Positions 1 through 7,888 of a stretch of 21,556 bases of DNA are shown here, in pieces. The position numbers and the translations under genes are program-made. Under the pieces are notes generated by a model. That model worked only from the letters and a program-made list of their open reading frames with translations. It had not been told where the DNA came from and searched no databases. How positions within the stretch are numbered: position 1 is the stretch's first letter; the number at the start of each line of letters is the position of its first letter. The stretch comes from CAVVDT01 sp964568825 (GTDB lineage Bacteria; Pseudomonadota; Alphaproteobacteria; Rhizobiales; Aestuariivirgaceae): NCBI GenBank assembly GCA_964568825.1, contig CAZMSA010000047.1:1-21556 (forward strand), read 5' to 3'.

Positions 1-651
1 GAGGAGCAGACGCTGCCTGATGGCAAGTCCAACAAGGGCCGCGTGCAGGCCTATTACGGCGCCATCTATGTGGCCGATGCGGCGCTTTATCTGATGCACA
101 AGCAGCCCGAACTCGGCATCAAGAACCCCTATGAGCTGAACAAGACCCAGTATGCCGCCGTGGTCGACCTGCTGAAGGGCCAGCGCAAGCTGGTCGGGCG
201 CTACTGGGGCGATGCCATGGTGCAGGTCGACGACTTCAAGAACGAGGGCGTCGTTGCCTCCTCCTCGTGGCCCTATCAGGTGAATCTGCTGGAAGGCGAC
301 AAGCAGCCGATTGCCTCAACGGTGCCAGAGGAAGGCGCAACCGGGTGGGCCGACACCACCATGATGCATTCAGAAGCCACCCATCCCAACTGCGCCTACA
401 TGTGGATGAACCATTCGCTCGATAAAAAGGTGCAGGGCGATGTGGCCGCCTGGTTCGGCTCGGTGCCCGCCGTCCCCGCCGCCTGCAAGGGCAACGCGCT
501 TCTGGGCGAGACGGGCTGCGAAGCCAACGGCTATGGGCTGTTCGACAAGATCTGGTTCTGGCGCACCCCGACGGCGCAATGCGAGCAGGCGGGCAATTGC
601 GTGCCTTATTCGCAATGGGCCAAGGATTATATCGCCATCCTCGGCCAGTAG
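1..651 (+). CDS. Polyamine-type ABC transporter substrate-binding protein, C-terminal part (5' end outside window)
   Basis: The frame is open from the first base, so this is the last 216 residues of a protein whose family is usually about 350-380 residues. It looks like the C-terminal lobe of a PotD/YdcS-type periplasmic binding protein. The visible block ATGWADTTMM, followed by HPNCAYMWMNHSL, is typical of that family: a Trp/Asp-containing binding region and the 'HPN-A--WMN' helix. Cys residues near the C-terminus (ACKGN, TGCEAN, AQCEQAGNC) could form disulfides in the periplasm. It heads an ATPase-permease-permease set on the same strand, which supports an importer for spermidine, putrescine or a related cation. 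The exact ligand cannot be read from this fragment. A GC hairpin without a U-run follows the stop, an arrangement often seen when the binding protein is made in excess over the membrane parts. Family assignment is firm; ligand is inference. Confidence 0.9.
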   Translation, partial: EEQTLPDGKSNKGRVQAYYGAIYVADAALYLMHKQPELGIKNPYELNKTQYAAVVDLLKGQRKLVGRYWGDAMVQVDDFKNEGVVASSSWPYQVNLLEGDKQPIASTVPEEGATGWADTTMMHSEATHPNCAYMWMNHSLDKKVQGDVAAWFGSVPAVPAACKGNALLGETGCEANGYGLFDKIWFWRTPTAQCEQAGNCVPYSQWAKDYIAILGQ

Positions 652-668
652 CCTTAACCATACTCAAC

Positions 669-692
669 GCCCCGGCCCCTAGCGGCCGGGGC
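669..692 (+). promoter_or_regulatory. Intercistronic GC hairpin between binding protein and ATPase genes
   Basis: A nine-base-pair stem (GCCCCGGCC at 669-677 with GGCCGGGGC at 684-692) closes a six-base loop 18 bases after the stop codon of the binding protein gene. No T-run follows, so it is unlikely to be a full intrinsic terminator. In binding-protein operons such hairpins commonly stabilise the upstream mRNA or cause partial termination, raising the binding protein over the ATPase and permeases. That role is inferred from position. Confidence 0.6.
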
Positions 693-712
693 CGCGCTTT
701 GCCTGGCCCATC

Positions 713-1729
713 ATGACCGCAGCCGTCAGCTTCCAGCACGTCTCTCGCCATTTCGGCAGCGTGCGCGCGGTCGACGATGTCTCCATCGACATCGAGGCCG
801 GCGAATTCTTCGCCATGCTGGGGCCGTCGGGCTCGGGCAAGACCACCTGCCTGAGGCTGATCGCCGGCTTCGAACAGCCGACCGCCGGACACATCGAGAT
901 CTTCGGCGAAACGGCGGAGGGCCTGCCGCCCTACAAGCGCAACGTCAACACGGTCTTTCAGGACTATGCGCTCTTCCCCCACATGACGGTCGGCGAGAAC
1001 GTCGCCTACGGTCTGATGATCAAGGGGATGGGGCGCGCCGAGCGCCGCCACAAGGCCGATGAGGCGCTGGCCATGGTGAAGCTCGAGGGCTTCGGGGAAA
1101 GAAAGCCCGGCCAGCTTTCCGGCGGCCAGCGCCAGCGCGTGGCGCTCGCCCGCGCCCTTATCAACCAGCCGCAGGTGCTGTTGCTGGACGAACCGCTCGG
1201 CGCTCTCGATCTGAAACTCAGGGAACAGATGCAGGAGGAACTGAAGGCCCTGCAGAAGGCCTTGCGCATCACCTTCGTGTTCGTCACCCACGACCAGGGC
1301 GAGGCGCTTTCCATGGCCGACCGGGTGGCGATCTTCAATAACGGGCGCATCGTGCAGGTAGGCACCCCGTCTGAGGTCTACGAGCACCCCCGCTCGCGCT
1401 TCGTGGCCGACTTCGTGGGCTCGTCCAACGTGCTTTCGCCGGCGTTCTCAAGGGCGCATGGCGGACCGGCGGCGTGGATCAGCCTCAGGCCGGAAAAGAT
1501 CGACGTGCTGTGGCCCGACGCCAAGATAAAGGACGACCATGCGAGCGCCGAAGCCGAGGTGACCGCGGTGCATTACCAGGGCGCCATGACCCGCATCGTC
1601 GCCGTGGCCGGCGAGACCCGCCTCACCGCCACGGTGACCGCCCAGATGGCCTCGGGGATCGGCGCCGGCGAGCGGGTGCGCCTGCAATGGCCGCTGAAGG
1701 CGCTGGTGACCATGGAGGCGGACGAATGA
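713..1729 (+). CDS. Polyamine-type ABC transporter ATP-binding protein (PotA-like)
   Basis: A 338-residue ABC ATPase that energises import by the two permeases downstream. All diagnostic motifs are present in order: Walker A GPSGSGKTT near residue 38, Q-loop VFQDYALFPHMTV, signature LSGGQRQRVALARAL, Walker B VLLLDEPLGALD, and H-loop FVTHDQGEAL. After about residue 240 comes a TOBE-type domain (SLRPEKIDVL onward), as in PotA and other CUT/polyamine-type ATPases, so length and architecture are those of an intact family member. The ATG has no convincing Shine-Dalgarno sequence, and it follows the intercistronic hairpin by 20 bases. The stop codon overlaps the next start by ATGA, implying translational coupling to the first permease. 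Assignment to the polyamine/opine/2-aminoethylphosphonate group is well supported; the precise substrate is not. Confidence 0.93.
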   Translation: MTAAVSFQHVSRHFGSVRAVDDVSIDIEAGEFFAMLGPSGSGKTTCLRLIAGFEQPTAGHIEIFGETAEGLPPYKRNVNTVFQDYALFPHMTVGENVAYGLMIKGMGRAERRHKADEALAMVKLEGFGERKPGQLSGGQRQRVALARALINQPQVLLLDEPLGALDLKLREQMQEELKALQKALRITFVFVTHDQGEALSMADRVAIFNNGRIVQVGTPSEVYEHPRSRFVADFVGSSNVLSPAFSRAHGGPAAWISLRPEKIDVLWPDAKIKDDHASAEAEVTAVHYQGAMTRIVAVAGETRLTATVTAQMASGIGAGERVRLQWPLKALVTMEADE

Positions 1730-2667
1730 CGGCGGCGGCGACCATGCAACAACGCGGCAGCCGCCTCACGGGGCTCTCGGATTTCTTCTTCCGCCGGCCG
1801 GGTGCGCTGACCCTTGTGTTGCTGCTGGCGCCGCTCATGTGGATCGGCATCGTCTATGTCGGCTCGCTGCTGGCGCTGCTGTTGCAGAGCTTTTATTCGC
1901 TCGATGATTTCTCCGGCCTCGTCGTGCACAAGTTCACCCTGTCGACCTATGCGCAACTGGGCGAGCCCGCCAACGTCGACATCATCATCCGCACCGCCAC
2001 CATGGCGGCGTGCGTCACCGTCACCGGCGCCATCATCGCCTTTCCCATCGCCTATTACGCCGCCCGCCACGCAAGGGGGCCGATGAAGGCGGCATTCTAC
2101 CTGGCGGTGATGATGCCGCTGTGGTCGAGCTATCTGGTCAAGGTGTATGCCTGGAAGCTGATCCTCGCCAAGGAAGGCATCATCACCTGGCTGGCGGGCG
2201 AGACCCACACCACCTGGCTGCTCAATGCCATCCTCGGTCTTCCCACCATCGGCGGGCCGTCGCTGTCGTTCAGCTTCACCGGCACCTTCATCGTCTTCGT
2301 CTACATCTGGCTGCCCTACATGATCCTGCCCACCCAGGCGGCGCTGGAAAGGGTGCCCAAGAGCTATATCGAAGCCTCCGCCGATCTCGGCGCCCATCCG
2401 CGCCAGACGTTCTGGACGGTAATCCTGCCGCTGGCGCTGCCCGGCATCGTGGCGGGTTCGATCTTCACCTTCTCGCTGACGCTGGGCGACTACATCATCC
2501 CGCAGATCATCGGCAACTCGCGCTTCTTCATCGGCCAGGCCGTCTATACCCTGCAGGGCACCGCCGGCAACATTCCGCTGGCCGCCGCCTTCACCGTGGT
2601 ACCCATGGTGATCATGGGCCTTTATCTCATGGGCGCCAAGCGACTGGGGGCCTTCGATGCGCTCTAA
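1726..2667 (+). CDS. Polyamine-type ABC transporter permease (PotB-like)
   Basis: A 313-residue inner-membrane permease. The reading frame extends further upstream, but I chose the ATG that overlaps the ATPase stop (ATGA) because GGAGG lies seven bases before it. The protein begins MTAAATMQQR, and the first membrane helix (LTLVLLLAPLMWIGIVYVGSLLALLL) follows a short cytoplasmic leader. About six hydrophobic segments can be read. The cytoplasmic EAA loop that contacts the ATPase is clear: EASADLGAHPRQTFWTVILP, followed by LALPGIVAG. PotB/PotH-type proteins have this length and this N-terminal extension. It forms the channel with the next gene product, with which it overlaps by 11 bases. Confidence 0.92.
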   Translation: MTAAATMQQRGSRLTGLSDFFFRRPGALTLVLLLAPLMWIGIVYVGSLLALLLQSFYSLDDFSGLVVHKFTLSTYAQLGEPANVDIIIRTATMAACVTVTGAIIAFPIAYYAARHARGPMKAAFYLAVMMPLWSSYLVKVYAWKLILAKEGIITWLAGETHTTWLLNAILGLPTIGGPSLSFSFTGTFIVFVYIWLPYMILPTQAALERVPKSYIEASADLGAHPRQTFWTVILPLALPGIVAGSIFTFSLTLGDYIIPQIIGNSRFFIGQAVYTLQGTAGNIPLAAAFTVVPMVIMGLYLMGAKRLGAFDAL

Positions 2668-3472
2668 CGAAAAAGGCGCCGGGCTGGGTCTGCGGCTGGC
2701 GGCGACGGCGGGCTTGCTGTTCCTGCATCTGCCCATCGTGCTGATCTTCGTTTATGCCTTCACCTCGGAGGAAAAGAGTTTTCAGTTCCCGCCCCCCGGC
2801 TACACCCTCAAATGGTTCGCAACCGCCTGGTTCGACCGCCCCGATATCTGGCCGCCGTTCTATCTGTCGCTCGAAGTGGCCGCCGTCTCGACGCTGCTGG
2901 CCCTCATCTTCGGCACCCTGGCGGCCGCCGCGCTGTCGCGCAGCCGGTTTTTCGGACGCGAGACGGTATCCTTGCTGTTCGTCCTGCCGATTGCGCTTCC
3001 CGGCATCATCACCGGCATTTCGCTGCGCTCGGCCTTCGACATCATGGGGCTCAATTTTTCCTTCTGGACCATCGTGCTGGGCCACGCCACCTTCTGCATC
3101 GTGGTGGTCTACAACAATGCCCTGGCGCGTTTCCGGCGCACCTCGAAAAGCATGGTGGAAGCCTCCATGGACCTCGGCGCCGACGGCTTCCAGACGTTTC
3201 GCCACGTGGTGCTGCCGCAGATCGCCTCGGCACTGCTGGCCGGCGGCATGCTGGCGTTTGCCCTGTCGTTCGATGAAGTGATCGTCACCACCTTCACCGC
3301 CGGGCAACAGTCAACGCTGCCCATCTGGATGCTGAATGAACTGATCCGCCCGCGCCAGCGCCCCGTCACCAACGTGGTGGCGGTATTCGTGGTGGCGGTG
3401 ACCTTCCTGCCGATCCTCGCCGCCTACTACCTCACCCGCGAGGGCTCGGAGACGGCGGGTGCGGGAAAGTGA
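2657..3472 (+). CDS. Polyamine-type ABC transporter permease (PotC-like)
   Basis: A 271-residue second permease of the importer, with about six membrane helices. The first is LAATAGLLFLHLPIVLIFVYAF, and a periplasmic FTSEEKSFQFPPPGYTLKWF region follows, as is usual for PotC/PotI proteins. The EAA loop is EASMDLGADGFQTFRHVVLP, followed by the LAFALSFDEVIVTTF helix highly typical of the PotC group. The gene starts inside the end of the PotB-like gene (11-base overlap), so translation is probably coupled. A short hairpin with a T-run lies just after its stop codon, marking the likely operon end. Confidence 0.92.
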   Translation: MRSNEKGAGLGLRLAATAGLLFLHLPIVLIFVYAFTSEEKSFQFPPPGYTLKWFATAWFDRPDIWPPFYLSLEVAAVSTLLALIFGTLAAAALSRSRFFGRETVSLLFVLPIALPGIITGISLRSAFDIMGLNFSFWTIVLGHATFCIVVVYNNALARFRRTSKSMVEASMDLGADGFQTFRHVVLPQIASALLAGGMLAFALSFDEVIVTTFTAGQQSTLPIWMLNELIRPRQRPVTNVVAVFVVAVTFLPILAAYYLTREGSETAGAGK

Positions 3473-3476
3473 TGCC

Positions 3477-3498
3477 GCCACGGCTGCCGGTGGCTTTT
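3477..3498 (+). terminator. Probable short intrinsic terminator of the ABC importer operon
   Basis: GCCAC at 3477-3481 can pair with GTGGC at 3490-3494 across an eight-base loop, and TTTT follows at 3495-3498, five bases past the permease stop. The stem is only five base pairs, so termination may be partial. The T-run also forms part of the -35 region of the next promoter. Confidence 0.4.
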
Positions 3499-3523
3499 GA
3501 AACGCCAGAATTTGTGGCATAAT
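3495..3523 (+). promoter_or_regulatory. Candidate sigma-70-type promoter for the 3673 gene
   Basis: TTTTGA at 3495-3500, a 17-base spacer and CATAAT at 3518-3523 (five of six consensus bases), with TGG directly before it as an extended -10. It would start a transcript near 3530 and give a leader of about 140 bases. That leader holds a six-base-pair hairpin, CGGCAC/GTGCCG at 3618-3633. No T-run follows this hairpin. Confidence 0.5.
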
Positions 3524-3672
3524 GCCCACTTGGTCAGTCCGCTGTCGCCACGCTTCAGGGCAGAGAGCACGGACACCTCGAAAAGATCTCTGTCGGCGGG
3601 CCTTCCAGATGGCGCTGCGGCACTGACGTGCCGGGCAGCGAGGTGATGCCTTGGCCATCAGGAGAGACTGTC

Positions 3673-4302
3673 ATGCCTACCACCACAACCTTGCGCGAAG
3701 CGGTCGGCCTGTTCCATGACGCCACCGCGCTCAGATCGGCTGCCGATCAACTGATGCTGAACGGCTTCGACCGCGCCGATCTCAGCATCCTGGCGAGCGA
3801 GCACGCGGTCAGGAACAAGCTGCACGCCGTCTATGGCTCAGCCACGCTGGAGGACGATCCGCAGGTGCCGACCGTTGCCTATTTCAGCGGCGACAGCCTG
3901 ACCGAACTGAAGGCCGCCCTCATCGGCATCCCGCTGTTCTTCGGCGCCATTTCGGCAAGCGGTGCCCTTATCGCCAACCACGCCAGCACGGCCAGCGCCT
4001 TGATGGCGGCCATCGTCGCCGGTGCCCTGTCCGGCTGCGTCGGCGCCGTGGCCGCCTGGTGGCTGACCCGCCACCACGACACCTATCTCGACAGCCAGTT
4101 GCGTCAGGGCGGGCTGTTGTTGTGGGTGCGCACCGTCGATGCCGCCCACGAGCAACGTGCCTGCAATATCCTCGTCGAAGCCGCGGCCGAGCATGTCCAC
4201 GTGCACGACATACCGCGCATCGTCGCCGGCGAGCGCAGCGGCCCCGGCAAGGTCGTCTACGGCGTACTGGAATTCCTCGCCGGGACCCACCGCCCGGCCT
4301 GA
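3673..4302 (+). CDS. Two-domain membrane protein with general-stress-protein-like ends
   Basis: A 209-residue protein. I start it at the ATG at 3673, which has AGGAGA seven bases upstream; an in-frame codon at 3628 lacks such a site. Residues 9-45 (EAVGLFHDATALRSAADQL, then GFDRADLSILAS) resemble the short alpha/beta domain of YflT/general stress protein 17M proteins. Two small-residue-rich membrane segments follow at about 81-102 and 108-131 (AIVAGALSGCVGAVAAWW), resembling glycine-zipper hairpins. A second beta-alpha-beta-like segment runs from about 146 to 180 (GGLLLWVRTVDAAHEQRA, then AAAEHVHVHDI). The fold reading is from pattern only and no enzymatic residues are evident. A role in envelope stress is a guess from the family. 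It stands alone behind its own promoter and converges on the next gene with five bases between stops. Confidence 0.85.
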   Translation: MPTTTTLREAVGLFHDATALRSAADQLMLNGFDRADLSILASEHAVRNKLHAVYGSATLEDDPQVPTVAYFSGDSLTELKAALIGIPLFFGAISASGALIANHASTASALMAAIVAGALSGCVGAVAAWWLTRHHDTYLDSQLRQGGLLLWVRTVDAAHEQRACNILVEAAAEHVHVHDIPRIVAGERSGPGKVVYGVLEFLAGTHRPA

Positions 4303-4307
4303 AGGCC

Positions 4308-4502
4308 TCACTGCCAGCCCAACAGGTCGGCCACCATCATAAGCGCGCCGACGGCCATCAACGCCAGGGCGATCACTACCAGGCGCTTGGCGAGCTCGCC
4401 GTGGGCGAAGCGCGCCAGGACATGGCTCTGCACCCGGTCATCGAGCCAGAACAGCCCCAGCACCAATCCGAGCAAAACCGCGCCGATGATGAAGACTCTC
4501 AT
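4308..4502 (-). CDS. Small two-helix membrane protein of unknown function
   Basis: A 64-residue frame read leftward. It has two strong hydrophobic segments, residues 3-20 (VFIIGAVLLGLVLGLFWL) and 40-61 (LVVIALALMAVGALMMVADL), joined by a charged loop (DDRVQSHVLARFAHGELAKR). That pattern of two helices around a polar loop is hard to get by chance and is the main support. No clear Shine-Dalgarno sequence precedes the ATG. The gene is divergent from the MarR gene and converges on the stress-like gene. I do not recognise the family. Confidence 0.55.
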   Translation of the reverse strand: MRVFIIGAVLLGLVLGLFWLDDRVQSHVLARFAHGELAKRLVVIALALMAVGALMMVADLLGWQ

Positions 4503-4612
4503 GGGTGCAACAGATAACCCAATTCAGCGTGATCGGCGACGGAAATTACGTAGCGGCAACACCTGCGGCGAATTGTGCAGCGCAAAATTGTCCGCCCGCC
4601 TCGCTCGCCCCC

Positions 4613-4642
4613 TTGATAACATAAGCATGCTTATAATATATA
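4613..4642 (+). promoter_or_regulatory. marR-emrAB promoter with embedded 14-bp palindromic operator
   Basis: TTGATA at 4613-4618, an 18-base spacer and TATATA at 4637-4642 form a credible promoter; an overlapping TATAAT sits at 4632-4637. Between the elements is a perfect palindrome, ATAAGCATGCTTAT (4621-4634), of the size and AT-rich character bound by MarR dimers. Binding there would block RNA polymerase, so autorepression of the operon is the likely mode. Either -10 puts the start of transcription very close to the ATG at 4649. Confidence 0.6.
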
Positions 4643-4648
4643 GTGCTC

Positions 4649-5122
4649 ATGAAAATCGACGAGCCCCAACGGCTAGGATTTCTCCTCAACGACGCCACCC
4701 GCCTGCTGCGCAAGCGCTTCAAGGCGCGCGCCACCCGCTTCGGCCTGTCGATGGCCCAGTGGCGGCTGTTGTTCCGGCTGATGCGCGAGGAAGGCGTCCC
4801 CCAGGCGCGGCTGGCGGAATTGCTGGAAATCGAGCCGATCTCGGTATCGCGCCTGCTCGACCGCATGGAAGAAGCCGGGTGGATCGTGCGCCGGCCTTGT
4901 GAGGCCGACCGGCGGGTTCGCATGGTCTATCCGACCGACAAGACGCGCCGCACCTATGCCGAGATCCGCGGTATCGGCGATGAACTCTACGGCGAGGCGA
5001 TGGCCGGCATGAGCGATACCGAACGCCAGGCCCTGCTGGATGCCTTGCGCATCGTGGTGGAGAACCTGTCGGGTGAGGAAGCAGCGTATGGCGACCCGTT
5101 GGTGGCCGCAGGTGGTGAGTGA
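4649..5122 (+). CDS. MarR-family transcriptional regulator of the EmrAB-type efflux operon
   Basis: A 157-residue winged-helix repressor of normal MarR length. The DNA-binding part is clear: LSMAQWRLLFRLMREEGVPQ, then ARLAELLEIEPISVSRLLDR as the helix-turn-helix and EEAGWIVRRPCEADRRVRMV as the wing, with the family's DxR signature (ADRRVR). The C-terminal helices serve for dimerisation. I start at the ATG at 4649; a GTG at 4643 is possible. Neither has a ribosome binding site, which fits a leaderless message from the promoter just upstream. The stop overlaps or abuts the EmrA-type gene. By position it should repress the pump and respond to a phenolic or other small-molecule ligand, as EmrR and MarR do; the ligand is unknown. 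Confidence 0.92.
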   Translation: MKIDEPQRLGFLLNDATRLLRKRFKARATRFGLSMAQWRLLFRLMREEGVPQARLAELLEIEPISVSRLLDRMEEAGWIVRRPCEADRRVRMVYPTDKTRRTYAEIRGIGDELYGEAMAGMSDTERQALLDALRIVVENLSGEEAAYGDPLVAAGGE

Positions 5123-5124
5123 CG

Positions 5125-6321
5125 ATGAATGCTCCGTTGAAGGTTTCCAAGGTTGCCGACAAGGTGGCGAGCGAAGATGCCGTCCCGCCTGACGCCAAGC
5201 CCGCGACACCGGCTGCGCCCGCGACCCGCCGCCGTGCCAGCGGCCGCACCCTCCTGCAACGCTTCCGCGTCCTGCTGATGCTCTGCCTGCCGCTGGCCAT
5301 GCTGGCGGGCGGCGCCTGGTGGTACGCGACCGGCGGACGCTACCAGACCACCGAGGATGCCTATCTGCAGCAGCCCAAGATCACCATGTCCGCCGACATT
5401 TCCGGCCGCGTGATCTCCGTGCCGGTTCGCGACAACCAGGAGGTGAAGGCCGGCGCCGTGTTGTTCCAGGTCGATCCGGCTCCCTATGCCATGGCGTTGA
5501 GACAGGCCGATGCCGTCCTGGCGAGCGCCCGCATCCAGGTCGAGCAGCTCAAGAGCGCCTATCGCCAGGCCGTCGCCAACGAACAGGCCGCCAAGGACAT
5601 GGTCAACTACATGACCATCGACTTCAACCGCCAGTCGAAGCTGGTCGCATCGGGTAACGCCACCCAGGCCGCCCTCGATGCAGCCCGCCATAACCTCGAA
5701 GATGCCCAGCAAAAGCAGATCGTCGCCAAGCAGGGCATCGACAGCGCCCTGGCCGCGCTGGGCGGCAATCCCGATATCCCCGTCGATGCCCATCCGCTGG
5801 TGCTCACTGCTCTCGCGGCGCGCGACAAGGATGCCTACGACCTTGCCCGCACCACGGTGAAGGCGCCCGCCGACGGCATCGTCTATCAGGCCGCCTCGTT
5901 CAAGCCGGGCATGTATGTGACAGCGGGCACGCCGCTGTTCACCCTGGTGGAGACCGGCGACACCTGGATCGATGCCAACTTCAAGGAAACCCAGCTCGAC
6001 CACATGCGCCCCGGCCAGCCGGTCAAGGTGGTGCTGGATACCTATCCTGACCACCCCTTCAAGGCCACCGTCGCCGCCATTGGCGCCGGCACCGGCGAGG
6101 AATTCTCCCTCCTCCCCGCCCAGAACGCCACCGGCAACTGGGTCAAGGTGACGCCGCGCATTCCGGTCAGACTGAAGCTTGACAGCGATCACACAAAGCT
6201 CGCCCTCAGGGTCGGCATGAGCGCCACGGTCAGCGTCGATACCGGCGTCGAGCGTGGGTTCGGCTCGCTCATCCCTTTCGCCTTCGCCCATCCGGCCCAA
6301 CCGGCCCAACCGGCCAAGTGA
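5125..6321 (+). CDS. emrA: EmrA/HlyD-type membrane fusion protein of a multidrug efflux pump
   Basis: A 398-residue periplasmic adaptor. A long cytoplasmic, Ala/Pro-rich N-terminus leads to one membrane anchor (VLLMLCLPLAMLAGGAWWYA, about residues 50-69). Next comes the family block TEDAYLQQPKITMSADISG, with RVISVPVRDNQEVKAGAVLF as the lipoyl half-motif, then an Ala/Gln-rich helical hairpin (roughly 110-210). The second lipoyl half (TVKAPADGIVYQAASFKPG) and the beta-barrel domain follow (TWIDANFKETQLDHMRPGQ). It links the inner-membrane exporter to an outer-membrane channel, which is not encoded here. The start could be the GTG at 5119, which overlaps the MarR stop; I prefer the ATG at 5125 with GGTGAG before it. 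Confidence 0.93.
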   Translation: MNAPLKVSKVADKVASEDAVPPDAKPATPAAPATRRRASGRTLLQRFRVLLMLCLPLAMLAGGAWWYATGGRYQTTEDAYLQQPKITMSADISGRVISVPVRDNQEVKAGAVLFQVDPAPYAMALRQADAVLASARIQVEQLKSAYRQAVANEQAAKDMVNYMTIDFNRQSKLVASGNATQAALDAARHNLEDAQQKQIVAKQGIDSALAALGGNPDIPVDAHPLVLTALAARDKDAYDLARTTVKAPADGIVYQAASFKPGMYVTAGTPLFTLVETGDTWIDANFKETQLDHMRPGQPVKVVLDTYPDHPFKATVAAIGAGTGEEFSLLPAQNATGNWVKVTPRIPVRLKLDSDHTKLALRVGMSATVSVDTGVERGFGSLIPFAFAHPAQPAQPAK

Positions 6322-6346
6322 GGCGGGCGGCAACGCCCATCAGGCC

Positions 6347-7882
6347 ATGAACGCCCAGACCGCCAGTCATGTCGATGTCGCCCATCGTGGCCTTGCCACC
6401 GTTGCGATCATGGCCGCCACCGTGATGCAGGTGCTCGACACCACCATCGCCAACGTCGCCCTGCCCGACATGACCGGCGACCTCGGGGCATCGCGCGACA
6501 CCATCACCTGGGTGCTTACCTCCTACATCGTCGCCGCCGCCATCATGACGCCGGTGACCGGGTGGATCGCCGACCGGCTCGGCCGCCGGGAAGCCTTCAT
6601 GGTGTCCATCGTCGGCTTCACCGCCACCTCCATGGCCTGCGGCCTCGCCTGGAACCTCGATGTCATGGTGCTGTTCCGCCTGCTGCAAGGCGTGTTCGGC
6701 GCCGCCATCGTCCCGCTGTCGCAGACCTTCCTTCTCGACATCAACCCCAAGGAGCACCATGGCTCGGCCATGGCCATCTGGGGCGCCGGCATCATGGTCG
6801 GCCCCATCGTCGGGCCTACCCTGGGCGGCTGGCTCACCCAGACCGCCAACTGGCGCTGGGTGTTCTTCATCAACCTGCCGGTGGGCATCATCGCCTTCTT
6901 CGGCTGCCTGCTCTACCTGCCGGTCATTGCCCGGCGGCTGCGTGGTTTCGATTTCTTCGGCTTCGCCATGCTGTCGCTGGGCGTGGGGGCCTTGCAGCTT
7001 CTGCTCGACCGCGGCAACGAGGTGGACTGGTTCTCGGCCGCGGAAATCTGGATCGAGGTCGCCTTGTCGGCCACCGGCTTCTGGGTGTTCGCGGTGCATC
7101 TGCTGACGGGGAAAGCCCCCTTCATCGAGCCGCACATCTTCACCGACCGCAATTTTGTCACCGGCCTCATCTTCATCTTCATCATCGGCGTCATCCTGCT
7201 GGCGAGCATGGCGCTGTTGCCGCCCATGCTGTCGTCGATCTTCGGTTATCCCACCGCCACCGTCGGCCTGGTGCTGGCGCCACGCGGTATCGGCACGATG
7301 ATCTCGATGATCCTGGTGGGCAAGGCGATCAGGCACGTCGACGCGCGCGCCATGGTGACTGTCGGCCTGCTTCTGGTGGCCTTTTCGCTCTACCAGATGA
7401 CCGGCTTTACACCGCAGATGGATGACCGGCTGATCATCTGGAGCGGCGTCGTGCAGGGACTGGGGCTGGGGCTGGTCTTCGTACCGTTGTCGACGGTGGC
7501 CTTTTCCACCCTCGATGCGCGCCTGCGCACCGACGCCACGAGTCTCTTTTCGCTGGTGCGCAATATCGGCTCTTCCATCGGCATCTCGGTGATGTTCACC
7601 TTCCTGGCCCGCAACATCCAGATCAACCATGCCGAACTGGCGACCAACATCTCGCCGTTCAACCCGGTGCTCAAGGCCGTGATGCCCGCCGCCGCGGCCG
7701 GCAACCCCAAAAGCCTGGAGCTGCTCGACGGGCTGGTCAACCAGCAAGCGGCGATGATCGCCTATGTGGACGACTTCAAGCTGATGATGCTGGTCACCCT
7801 CATCACCATCCCGCTGGTGCTGATCCTCAAGAAACCCCAGCGCCATGCCCCTGCGGCAGCGGCAACAGCCGCCGCCGACTGA
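6347..7882 (+). CDS. emrB: EmrB-type drug:H+ antiporter (MFS, DHA2 family, 14 helices)
   Basis: A 511-residue inner-membrane exporter, the usual size for 14-helix DHA2 transporters. The family's first-helix motif is LDTTIANVALPDM. The MFS motif A loop is GWIADRLGRREAF and the antiporter motif C is GAGIMVGPIVGPTLGGWL. The start at 6347 was chosen because the conserved sequence begins shortly after MNAQTASHVD; the frame stays open upstream into the emrA end, which is not family-like. Only 25 bases separate it from emrA, so the three genes form one marR-emrA-emrB unit. It probably exports hydrophobic toxic compounds or fatty-acid-like molecules; the substrate cannot be told. Confidence 0.94.
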   Translation: MNAQTASHVDVAHRGLATVAIMAATVMQVLDTTIANVALPDMTGDLGASRDTITWVLTSYIVAAAIMTPVTGWIADRLGRREAFMVSIVGFTATSMACGLAWNLDVMVLFRLLQGVFGAAIVPLSQTFLLDINPKEHHGSAMAIWGAGIMVGPIVGPTLGGWLTQTANWRWVFFINLPVGIIAFFGCLLYLPVIARRLRGFDFFGFAMLSLGVGALQLLLDRGNEVDWFSAAEIWIEVALSATGFWVFAVHLLTGKAPFIEPHIFTDRNFVTGLIFIFIIGVILLASMALLPPMLSSIFGYPTATVGLVLAPRGIGTMISMILVGKAIRHVDARAMVTVGLLLVAFSLYQMTGFTPQMDDRLIIWSGVVQGLGLGLVFVPLSTVAFSTLDARLRTDATSLFSLVRNIGSSIGISVMFTFLARNIQINHAELATNISPFNPVLKAVMPAAAAGNPKSLELLDGLVNQQAAMIAYVDDFKLMMLVTLITIPLVLILKKPQRHAPAAAATAAAD

Positions 7883-7888
7883 ATTTCC

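Noticed and set aside
1474..1725. Upstream extension of the PotB-like permease
   Set aside because: It lies inside the ATPase gene, is Arg/Asp-rich and unlike permease N-termini; the ATG at 1726 has GGAGG and an ATGA overlap.
4987..6333. Long leftward frame opposite emrA
   Set aside because: High-G+C shadow frame; the + strand has clear HlyD/EmrA motifs and the leftward product shows no family pattern.
6269..7846. 525-codon leftward frame opposite emrB
   Set aside because: Product is rich in His, Asp, Gly and Gln without domains, the usual antisense of membrane helices in high-G+C DNA.
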